7,858 nt of DNA from Prevotellaceae bacterium (GTDB lineage Bacteria > Bacteroidota > Bacteroidia > Bacteroidales > Paludibacteraceae): the NCBI GenBank assembly GCA_031255055.1, contig JAIRTG010000021.1, forward strand, positions 1 through 7,858, written 5' to 3'. The notes below the pieces were generated by a model. That model was given only the letters and a program-made list of their open reading frames with translations, searched no databases and was not told the origin of the DNA. Every line of letters starts with the position of its first letter. The first letter of the stretch is position 1. Positions 1 through 5,129 of the stretch are shown in pieces. The position numbers and the translations under genes were made by a program.

Positions 1-4
1 CATC

Positions 5-73
5 AACCATTGAGTTTTGTTCTTTTTGTTTAACGATACAAAGAACCGGATTTATTTCCGTAACTCAATGGTT
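5..73. repeat. Nested inverted repeat, multi-arm fold
   Basis: A perfect 12-bp inverted repeat (AACCATTGAGTT at 5-16, its complement at 62-73) encloses 45 bases that hold two smaller stems: GTTCTTT at 19-25 with AAAGAAC at 40-46, and CGGA at 47-50 with TCCG at 57-60. The fold would be a closing stem with two side arms. No reading frame or known RNA family is recognisable. It could be a structured RNA end, a small palindromic element or chance. The window starts just before it, so its context is unseen. Confidence 0.4.
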
Positions 74-106
74 TTCCTGTTTTTAATCCTTAACTGAATG
101 ACATTG

Positions 107-192
107 CCCTCTGCGGGGCAGCGCCCCGCAGAGGGGGTAGCGGAAGACCGCCGCAGGCGGGCTGAAGCGAGGGGGAGACTTCCCCCCCTAAA
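107..192 (+). repeat. Dispersed three-hairpin GC-rich repeat, copy A
   Basis: About 85 GC-rich bases hold three successive hairpins. The first has a perfect 13-bp stem (107-119 with 123-135, loop AGC). The second is CCGCC at 148-152 with GGCGG at 156-160. The third is GGGGGA at 171-176 with TCCCCC at 181-186. The same sequence recurs in opposite orientation at 7261-7340, so this is a dispersed repeat and not a single terminator. Nothing suggests that it codes for protein. It lies beyond the 3' end of the minus-strand gene at 309-971. Confidence 0.8.
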
Positions 193-221
193 TCTCTTTC
201 TCTTTCTTTTTGAAGACCGTC

Positions 222-263
222 GTTCGTGTTTAGTGAATCACTAATCACAATTTAAACACGAAC
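222..263. repeat. 11-bp inverted repeat downstream of the 309-971 gene
   Basis: GTTCGTGTTTA at 222-232 is perfectly complementary to 253-263, with a 20-base loop. A competing palindrome, TTAGTGA/TCACTAA around base 237, overlaps the left arm. It lies about 45 bases past the stop codon of the minus-strand gene and could end that transcript. However, no T-run follows on the minus strand, so an intrinsic terminator is not supported. Bases 264-308 hold nothing else recognisable. Confidence 0.45.
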
Positions 264-308
264 AGTCCGCGTAGAAACCAAATCGGGCGACGAATACGTC
301 CTTTTCGG

Positions 309-971
309 TCAGGGGATGATTGCGCTTACGATTGCGCTCCATGGGCCAGGCAGACCGCGTTTACTCACCCAGCGAACGCGGTAATAGACCCGAAGACCCG
401 ATTCCGCTTCGCCGTATGTCAGCAAGAAAGGCGATCGTGGCGCCTGTACCACCAATTGCCAATCGGTTTCGGTAGCGGGCGACGGTTCTCCCACCTTGCG
501 CCAGACCTCGAATCCGGCGACATGAAACGGTCGGCCGCGACTGTTCAGTACACTGTCCCGCACCATCAGTCTATGCTGCTGTATTTGAGGAAAGTGTACC
601 CCTATTTTCGGACGACTTGTGATGGCAGGTGTCGGGGTACATTTCTTTTTGTGTACCGGCAGTCCCATATCTTCCCGTTCCCGATCGTTGATGGTAGAGT
701 TGTACGTAATGTACATCTTGATCACCTTACGCAGTTCCATCACATACGCTTTGCGTGCATCGTTTTTTTCTTTTACTGCGCCTTTGGTACGGGTTGCCGG
801 ATTTTCGGCCGCAGCGTATGCCTCATTCCAGTGTTTTTGCAGCGTCAGTAGCGTTGTCAGTACATCGGGCGGGATGCCCAGTCCGGCGGCTTTCGTCTTT
901 ATGTCACTGACGAGTACGTCCTGCCATTCGTTAAACTTGGCGGTAATATCGGGAATATAATGGATACTCAT
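309..971 (-). CDS. Hypothetical protein, helical N-terminus and fibronectin-III-like C-terminus
   Basis: This encodes a 220-residue protein of unknown function. Residues 1-100 are rich in Ala, Lys and Glu and look helical, with a conserved-looking segment around 55-75 (ENPATRTKGAVKEKNDARKA). A Pro/Lys-rich linker (about 103-122) leads to a beta-type domain whose end, YYRVRW at 196-201 followed by GPWS at 209-212, resembles the last strands of a fibronectin type III domain. There is no signal peptide or membrane segment. The frame stays open upstream to an ATG at 1196. I chose the ATG at 969-971 because a good promoter (1017-1047) lies between the two, and because the extra residues would come from a 21-bp tandem repeat. 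No neighbour suggests a role. The domain assignment is by eye; that the gene is real is likely, and its function is open. Confidence 0.72.
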   Translation of the reverse strand: MSIHYIPDITAKFNEWQDVLVSDIKTKAAGLGIPPDVLTTLLTLQKHWNEAYAAAENPATRTKGAVKEKNDARKAYVMELRKVIKMYITYNSTINDREREDMGLPVHKKKCTPTPAITSRPKIGVHFPQIQQHRLMVRDSVLNSRGRPFHVAGFEVWRKVGEPSPATETDWQLVVQAPRSPFLLTYGEAESGLRVYYRVRWVSKRGLPGPWSAIVSAIIP

Positions 972-1016
972 GATAGCATTTCTTTTAGATGGATTTACAG
1001 TGGTTATTTTCTCTCG

Positions 1017-1047
1017 CAAAGGTATGTTTTTTTTCTTGAGGAAACAA
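1017..1047 (-). promoter_or_regulatory. Promoter of the 309-971 gene
   Basis: On the minus strand TACCTTTG (1017-1024) fits the Bacteroidota -7 consensus TAnnTTTG exactly. A TTG at 1045-1047 sits 20 bp upstream as a -33 element. Transcription would start near 1012, giving a leader of about 40 bases before the ATG at 971. The -33 element lies inside the nearest unit of the 21-bp tandem repeat. Confidence 0.65.
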
Positions 1048-1101
1048 GTTATTTCCTCAAGGAAACGATTTATTTCCTCAAGGAAACGATTTATTTCCTG
1101 T
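1039..1101. repeat. Three 21-bp tandem repeats, operator-like
   Basis: There are three contiguous 21-bp units at 1039-1059, 1060-1080 and 1081-1101. The consensus begins AGGAAACGATTTATTTCCT and ends CA. Units 2 and 3 differ only in the last two bases; unit 1 differs from unit 2 at two inner positions. Each unit is a dyad (AGGAAA, 7 bases, TTTCCT), and each junction forms a second dyad (TTTCCT CA AGGAAA). The 21-bp period is two helical turns. The array sits from the -33 position upward of the 309-971 promoter, which suggests a cooperative binding site for a dimeric regulator. If translated it would give a 7-residue repeat, but I consider that unlikely. Confidence 0.75.
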
Positions 1102-1167
1102 AATATGACAACGAATTGGTAAGTATTGACGGTAAATATCTTCGTTCTACAGTAGGCGATTAGGGGC

Positions 1168-1599
1168 ATGAATAAAAAAGGGTCGATTCGTAGCATTCAC
1201 GCGGACTTATGCAGCGGACGGGTATCCGAATCGAGCGGAAGTGAGGAGGAGGCGACGGACAGACGCCGTTTTGGTACAGTCACAGAGTCGGGCGAAAGAT
1301 GGGAAATCAGCTCCGTGAAAGCCGTCGGGTAGGGGAGGGGTGTACCTGAACAGGGAGCCGGATCTTGGATAGATGGCCTGTAACGGAGACTTGACGGGAA
1401 TGTCAACATTGGAAGTGCGGATAGCGGGAAGAACATCGGCGCTACATCCTCCGTCGGCGAACCGTTATTCGGAGGAACCGGCTGCGGGAAATCTGTCCGT
1501 TCGGGTCTGCGGGGAGGTGACAACTCGCGCTATCGGACTATCGGTCGCAAGTGTCACCCTGTCTCACTGTTTTTTATTCCTTTCGTCCGGACAAAAAAA
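1168..1599. other. GC-rich stretch with overlapping open frames, no gene recognised
   Basis: This stretch is clearly richer in G and C than the AT-rich DNA that follows. Several frames are open together. On plus there is a 54-codon ORF at 1168-1332 starting MNKKGSIRSI, with a weak promoter-like pair ahead of it (TTG 1116-1118, TATCTTCG 1137-1144). An ORF at 1373-1633 starts MACNGDLTGM. A frame with no ATG at 1384-1626 is rich in Gly and Ser. On minus there is a Pro/Ser-rich ORF at 1197-1523. None matches a family I know, and both later plus frames run into the hairpin at 1600-1625. It may be a decayed gene, part of a repeated block or structured DNA. I cannot choose a coding frame. Confidence 0.4.
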
Positions 1600-1867
1600 C
1601 AATCGCCCCTTCACAGGGACGATTGAAAAATGAAACAATTTTAGTTAAAACAAAATCTTTATTTCAAAAATAATGCAAAGAAAAAAACAATTTGTAATTA
1701 GTAAAGAATAATTCTCTTAAAATTTAAAATTCAATTAAAAATAAAAATTCACTAATGATATGTATAATAAAAAGTAATGATGGTAAGAAAAATAATCTAC
1801 AATCTGAAAACACATTCTACAATCATACGTCGTATACTGCTCTCCTTTCGGAGCGGTTGCAAATGTA
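1593..1867 (-). ncRNA. Putative small RNA, array unit 1 (longest)
   Basis: Read on minus, the unit starts at a -7-like box TACATTTG (1860-1867), followed by a small hairpin (CTCC GAAA GGAG). It ends in a strong stem-loop (1600-1625) followed by seven T (1593-1599), a convincing intrinsic terminator. No clear -33 element is visible. The RNA would be about 260 nt. The terminal region, with an A/T-rich block containing TTTGCATTATTTTT (near 1670-1680) and TTTTGTTTTAACTA (near 1643-1656), is shared with units 2 and 3. The middle is roughly 120 bases longer than in the other two. There is no convincing ORF. It could instead be a non-transcribed repeat, but the U-run and strand-specific pairing favour an RNA. 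Confidence 0.5.
1600..1625 (-). terminator. Unit 1 hairpin, intrinsic terminator
   Basis: On minus this is an 11-bp stem capped by the GNRA tetraloop GUGA. The seventh pair is U-G. On plus that position would be an A-C mismatch and the loop would be UCAC, so minus is the structured strand. Seven T follow at 1599-1593, as expected for Rho-independent termination. Confidence 0.75.
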
Positions 1868-1941
1868 ACTAATTTTTTCAAAAAAATAGCATCACATCGG
1901 GAGAAAAAGAAAGGATGAATTGAAAAATCCGGATAATAAGA

Positions 1942-1967
1942 CAACCGCCCCTTCACAGGGGCGATTG
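1942..1967 (-). repeat. Unit 2 GUGA hairpin
   Basis: This is the 11-bp stem with GUGA loop on minus, with a U-G pair at stem position 4 that would be A-C on plus. On plus the flank before it (TCCGGA then ACAA) matches the flank of the unit 1 hairpin, which shows that the two copies share ancestry beyond the stem. Confidence 0.7.
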
Positions 1968-2083
1968 AGAGAACATTAGTCAAAACAAAAAAACTTGTTT
2001 AGCAATGATATTGCGAAAAAATAATGCAAAAAAACAATTATTATTAATACGAAACTCTTAATTCGATAGCGGTCGCAAATGTA
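1942..2083 (-). ncRNA. Putative small RNA, array unit 2
   Basis: On minus the unit runs from TACATTTG (2076-2083) to a stem-loop at 1942-1967, about 140 bases. The box is preceded by TTAGT as in unit 1 and followed by CGACCGCT. The A/T-rich body shares TTTTTTTGCATTATTTTTT (near 2020-2036) and TTTTGTTTTGACTA with unit 1. The stem keeps the GUGA loop with one U-G pair at the fourth position. Downstream the T-run is interrupted (TTGTCTTATTA), so termination would be weaker than in unit 1. No -33 element is evident. Read as a tandem duplicate of the same RNA-like element. Confidence 0.45.
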
Positions 2084-2173
2084 ACTAATTTTTTTAAATA
2101 ATGCCGGATAAAATGAAAAAAAGTGGTGTAATTTTTAAAAAAGGAAGAATCAAAAACGACAGGCTTAACAGAA

Positions 2174-2199
2174 CAATCGCCTCTTCACAGAGGCGATTG
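2174..2199 (-). repeat. Unit 3 GUGA hairpin with compensatory pair
   Basis: This is a perfect 11-bp stem with loop GUGA on minus. Stem position 9 is U-A here but C-G in units 1 and 2, a double change that keeps pairing. This supports selection on an RNA fold. Confidence 0.7.
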
Positions 2200-2307
2200 A
2201 GCGGACAATTATCAAAACAAAAAAATTGCTCAAAAAAAAAAACATGCACAAACAACTACGTCAAAAAACAATTTAGCTGATCTTTTCGATGAGCAGTTGC
2301 AAATGTA
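2174..2307 (-). ncRNA. Putative small RNA, array unit 3
   Basis: On minus the unit runs from TACATTTG (2300-2307) to a perfect 11-bp GUGA hairpin at 2174-2199, about 134 bases. This copy has the best promoter context: a TTG lies 21 bp upstream of the -7-like box, just before the pfkA terminator. The 5' end (CTGCTCATC GAAA AGATCAG) can fold, as it can in unit 1. The body shares TTTTGTTTTGA and a T-rich block with the other units. The T-run after the hairpin is poor (TTCTGTT). It lies on the same strand as pfkA but beyond its terminator, so it would need its own promoter. Confidence 0.48.
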
Positions 2308-2341
2308 AACATTTTTATTTGAAAAGAACAATAATGTCGGG

Positions 2342-2386
2342 AAAAAGTCGGAGAAAGTGGCCATTTGTTACTTTCTCCGACTTTTT
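2342..2386 (-). terminator. pfkA terminator, 17-bp perfect stem
   Basis: Bases 2342-2358 are perfectly complementary to 2370-2386, with an 11-base loop. On minus the stem starts inside the pfkA stop codon (TAA at 2387-2385) and ends in a run of five T. It should end the pfkA transcript cleanly and isolate the array units downstream. The A/T ends make it usable in both directions. Confidence 0.85.
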
Positions 2387-3368
2387 AAATGGAGAGTATC
2401 TGAAGCACTCCGACCAAACTTTCATTTATCGGTTTGTCGTCTTTGATGGCTTTGGTGAACGGTACGTGCACAATCTGATTGTTTACGATACCGATCATGA
2501 TGCTTCTTTGTTCGTCTATCAGCGCGTCGATAGCGGCGACTCCCATCCGGCTGGCAATGATTCTGTCGTAGGCGGTGGGGGAACCGCCACGCTGTATATG
2601 ACCCAAAATGGTGACACGTACGTCATATTCGGGATGTTCGATCCGCATACGTTCGGCCAGTCCGTTTGCGCCGCCGGTTATATCGCTTTCGGCGACAATC
2701 ACAATACTGCTGTTTTTTGATTTGCGGAATCCGTTATCGATCAATTCTTTCAACTGGTCGACTTTCGTTTTTCTTTCGGGGATGATGGTTGCTTCGGCGC
2801 CCGAAGCGATCGCACTGTTTAGGGCTAAAAATCCCGCATCGCGTCCCATCACTTCGATGAAAAAGAGCCGTTCGTGCGACGATGCCGTGTCGCGAATTTT
2901 ATCTACCGCATCAATAATCGTATTCAAAGCCGTGTCGTAACCGATTGTTGTGTCTGTTCCGCAAAGGTCGTTGTCGATTGTTCCGGGCAGGCCTACAATC
3001 GGGATATTGTATTCCTGTGCGAAAATGCGGGCGCCGGTGAACGTGCCGTCTCCACCGATTACGACCAGCGCATTCATGCCGTGTCTTTGGAGGTTTTCGT
3101 ACGCTATTTTCCGGCCTTCGGGCGTTCTGAATTCGTCGCTTCTTGCGGTTTTCAGGATGGTGCCCCCCCGTTGGATGATATTACTGACGTTTTCTGTCTG
3201 GAAATCTTTTATTTCGTTAGAGATTAATCCCTTGTAGCCTCTGTAAATGGCTTTTACCTTTATTCCGTTAAAGATAGCCGTCCGTGTGGTGGCACGAATG
3301 GCCGCATTCATTCCCGGGGCGTCTCCCCCCGAGGTCAAAATGCCGATACAGTTAAGTTCGTATTGCAT
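2385..3368 (-). CDS. pfkA: ATP-dependent 6-phosphofructokinase
   Basis: This enzyme phosphorylates fructose 6-phosphate to fructose 1,6-bisphosphate with ATP, the committed step of glycolysis, in the cytoplasm as a homotetramer. At 327 residues it is close to the usual bacterial length (about 320). Visible motifs are LTSGGDAPGMNAAIR at 11-25, GGDGTFTGA at 105-113, PGTIDND at 128-134 with catalytic Asp132, MGRDAG at 174-179 and GHIQRGGSP at 256-264. Glycine is present where pyrophosphate-dependent enzymes carry Asp and Lys (after GGD, and before TIDND), so ATP is the expected donor. It lies 93 bp after ispH on the same strand. No good promoter is visible in that gap, so it may be read from the cmk promoter. 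It ends in a strong terminator. The identification is secure. Confidence 0.97.
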   Translation of the reverse strand: MQYELNCIGILTSGGDAPGMNAAIRATTRTAIFNGIKVKAIYRGYKGLISNEIKDFQTENVSNIIQRGGTILKTARSDEFRTPEGRKIAYENLQRHGMNALVVIGGDGTFTGARIFAQEYNIPIVGLPGTIDNDLCGTDTTIGYDTALNTIIDAVDKIRDTASSHERLFFIEVMGRDAGFLALNSAIASGAEATIIPERKTKVDQLKELIDNGFRKSKNSSIVIVAESDITGGANGLAERMRIEHPEYDVRVTILGHIQRGGSPTAYDRIIASRMGVAAIDALIDEQRSIMIGIVNNQIVHVPFTKAIKDDKPINESLVGVLQILSI

Positions 3369-3414
3369 AATTATTTTCTACTTAAAATGTTGATATTGTT
3401 TTTCCGATAGGCGT

Positions 3415-3441
3415 AGCCGGCTCGAAAACAGCTATAGCTGT
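3415..3441. other. Two palindromes in the ispH-pfkA gap
   Basis: AGCCGGCT (3415-3422) and ACAGCTATAGCTGT (3428-3441) are perfect palindromes in the 93-bp gap. On minus the second can form a 5-bp hairpin followed by TTTT. It could be a weak attenuator or processing site between ispH and pfkA, or a protein-binding site. Neither role is demonstrated. Confidence 0.35.
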
Positions 3442-3445
3442 CATT

Positions 3446-3471
3446 ATTTTATACCTTTATTTTATACCTTT
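3446..3471. repeat. 13-bp tandem duplication over the ispH stop
   Basis: ATTTTATACCTTT occurs twice in a row (3446-3458 and 3459-3471). The second copy contains the ispH stop codon and last two codons; the first lies just beyond. On minus each copy carries an in-phase stop or near-stop, so the protein end is unaffected. It looks like a replication-slippage duplication. Confidence 0.8.
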
Positions 3472-4334
3472 TTTTCGGCCATTTGTGAGAGTGCTTTTTC
3501 GACTTCCTCCATCACCCATCTGGGCGTGGATGTAGCGCCACAAATGCCTGTTTTTTTTGTTAAATCAATATCCAGTGTGGCCACTTCGTCGGCCGACGAT
3601 ACGAAGTAGGTTTGCGGATTGACCGATTTGCAGTGTTCAAACAGCACTTTCCCGTTTGAGCTTTTTTTGCCGCTTACAAAAATGATAATATCATTTTGTC
3701 GCGCAAAAACCGTAATGTTCGGGATTCTATTTGCCACCTGCCTGCAAATTGTATCAAAATATTTGAAGCGTACATTTTTTTCGACTTTCGAGGCGATATT
3801 TTCGACCAGTCGGTTGAAACCCTCCAACGACTTTGTTGTTTGCGAAAAGAGTACGATGTGTTTTGAAAAATCCAATTTGTCCGAATCGTTTTCGTTTTCA
3901 ATAACGATCGCTTTTTCGTCGGTTTGTCCCACCAGTCCGTTAACTTCGGCATGTCCTTTTTTGCCGTAAATCACAATCTGGGTATTGCTGTCTGCCGCCA
4001 AACTCGATGCTTTTATCCGTTTTTGCAGGCGCAAAACAACCGGACAGGAAGCGTCTATGAGTTCCAGTTCATTTTCTTTTGCGATTTGATAGGTGCTTGG
4101 CGGTTCGCCGTGTGCTCTCAGCAGTACTTTCGCGTTGTGGAGTTGCTTAAATTGTTCGTGATTAATCGTAATCAGCCCTATCCGTTTCAGCCTGTCAACT
4201 TCGTGGCCGTTGTGAACAATATCGCCCAAACAGTACAATTTTCCTGTTTTGGCCAGTTCTTCTTCGGCTTTTGCTATCGCTTTAACTACGCCGAAACAAA
4301 ATCCCGATTGCTTATCAATTAGTATGTTGGACAT
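3462..4334 (-). CDS. ispH: 4-hydroxy-3-methylbut-2-enyl diphosphate reductase (LytB)
   Basis: This enzyme catalyses the last step of the MEP (non-mevalonate) isoprenoid pathway, reducing HMBPP to isopentenyl and dimethylallyl diphosphate with an iron-sulfur cluster in the cytoplasm. At 290 residues it is slightly shorter than E. coli IspH. The three cluster cysteines are present: Cys13 in GFCFGV, Cys97 in DASCPV and Cys197 in DTICRQVANR. Substrate-site motifs are VHNG at 40-43, RAHGEPP at 73-79, GHAEVNGLVGQ at 127-137, SQTT at 164-167, SSN at 225-227 and GATSTP at 266-271. It starts 21 bp after the cmk stop, so the two are very likely one transcript. The pairing of cmk and ispH is, to my knowledge, common in Bacteroidales. 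The identification is secure. Confidence 0.97.
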   Translation of the reverse strand: MSNILIDKQSGFCFGVVKAIAKAEEELAKTGKLYCLGDIVHNGHEVDRLKRIGLITINHEQFKQLHNAKVLLRAHGEPPSTYQIAKENELELIDASCPVVLRLQKRIKASSLAADSNTQIVIYGKKGHAEVNGLVGQTDEKAIVIENENDSDKLDFSKHIVLFSQTTKSLEGFNRLVENIASKVEKNVRFKYFDTICRQVANRIPNITVFARQNDIIIFVSGKKSSNGKVLFEHCKSVNPQTYFVSSADEVATLDIDLTKKTGICGATSTPRWVMEEVEKALSQMAEKKV

Positions 4335-4355
4335 GAAATTTGTGCGTATTTCCGG

Positions 4356-5039
4356 CTAAAACACTTTTTCGTGAAACAAGGCTCTTACCGTTTCCAGTTG
4401 TTTTTCGGGAGTCATCTCCGAATTGTCGATTTCGACAGCGTCGTCAGCCCTGACAAGGGGGCTTTCGGCTCGATGTGTATCTCTGTAATCGCGCTCTTTT
4501 ACATTTGCCAGGACGTCTTCATACTTTACATTTTCCCCTTTATTTTGCAATTCCGTCATCCGGCGACGCGCCCTGACTTCGGGGGTTGCCGTTATAAACA
4601 ATTTCAGTTCGGCATTCGGAAACACAACGGTTCCTATATCCCGTCCGTCCATCACAACTCCTTTCGAGGTACCCATTTTTTGCTGACGCGCCACCAAATT
4701 TTTCCTCACAAAACCCAATGTGCTGACACGACTGGCACCGTTGGCGATTTCCAAAGAGCGAATTTCTTTTTCTACGTTCTTCCCGTTAAGATATGTTTCG
4801 GTTTTTCCCTCTTCGTTCGTCTTGAACCGAATGGCGATTTTATCAATATTTTCACGCAATGATTTTTCATCAATAGCATCATTGTCGATCCAATTATGTT
4901 CTGCGCAAAACAATGCGACTGCCCTGTACATGGCGCCGGTGTCGATGTAAATATAACCGGCTTCTTTGGCAAGCGTTTTGGCTATCGTACTCTTTCCTGA
5001 CGATGAAAATCCGTCAATAGCAACAATAATTTTTCTCAT
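4356..5039 (-). CDS. cmk: Cytidylate kinase
   Basis: This enzyme transfers phosphate from ATP to CMP or dCMP, feeding CDP and dCDP to nucleic acid and phospholipid synthesis, in the cytoplasm. At 227 residues it has the same length as the E. coli enzyme. The P-loop is GFSSSGKST at 10-18. DTGAMYRA at 33-40 begins the nucleotide-binding region. DGRDIGTVVFPNAELK at 131-146 and RDYRDTHRAESPLVRADDAV at 183-202 are characteristic of CMP kinases (lid and substrate-binding arginines). The start at 5037-5039 leaves 90 bp to porQ, within which a TAGATTTG -7 box is found. It leads the cmk-ispH pair and possibly pfkA. The stop codon is TAG. The identification is secure. Confidence 0.97.
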   Translation of the reverse strand: MRKIIVAIDGFSSSGKSTIAKTLAKEAGYIYIDTGAMYRAVALFCAEHNWIDNDAIDEKSLRENIDKIAIRFKTNEEGKTETYLNGKNVEKEIRSLEIANGASRVSTLGFVRKNLVARQQKMGTSKGVVMDGRDIGTVVFPNAELKLFITATPEVRARRRMTELQNKGENVKYEDVLANVKERDYRDTHRAESPLVRADDAVEIDNSEMTPEKQLETVRALFHEKVF

Positions 5040-5108
5040 ATAGTCGAGTATTTACGTCGGCTGGCCTGTTGATTTTTTAAATTAGGCGCCTGCCGAAAAA
5101 GTATCGTT

Positions 5109-5116
5109 CAAATCTA
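5109..5116 (-). promoter_or_regulatory. Probable -7 box for the cmk-ispH transcript
   Basis: On minus TAGATTTG fits TAnnTTTG. A TTG about 16 bp upstream, at the end of porQ, could be the -33 element, a little close. The leader would be about 65 bases and includes the palindrome AGGCGCCT (5084-5091). No terminator follows porQ, so read-through from porQ into cmk is also possible. Confidence 0.5.
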
Positions 5117-5129
5117 TGTTCAACTAAAT

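Noticed and set aside
456..960. Plus-strand open frames of 131 and 113 codons
   Set aside because: They are antisense to the 309-971 gene, have no family resemblance and lack a promoter.
972..1196. N-terminal extension of the 309-971 protein to the ATG at 1196
   Set aside because: The extension is made largely of the translated 21-bp repeat (a 7-residue repeat containing EEINRFL), and a strong promoter lies downstream of that start, so the ATG at 971 is preferred.
1735..1983. Minus-strand 82-codon ORF
   Set aside because: It runs through the unit 2 hairpin and the unit 1 promoter-like box, is AT-driven in composition, and resembles no protein.
1593..2307. CRISPR array, because of evenly similar repeats
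   Set aside because: The repeated hairpins are 26 bp but lie more than 200 bases apart, the intervening sequences are similar to one another and not unique, and there are no cas genes.
2289..3237. Plus-strand open frames of 143, 110, 117 and 95 codons
   Set aside because: They lie antisense to pfkA, whose motifs leave no doubt about the coding strand.
3619..4322. Open frames on both strands inside ispH
   Set aside because: They are shadows of ispH, which has all three cluster cysteines and its active-site motifs in frame.
4371..4972. Alternative frames inside cmk
   Set aside because: The Cmk P-loop and lid motifs are intact in the chosen frame, and the others show no family features.
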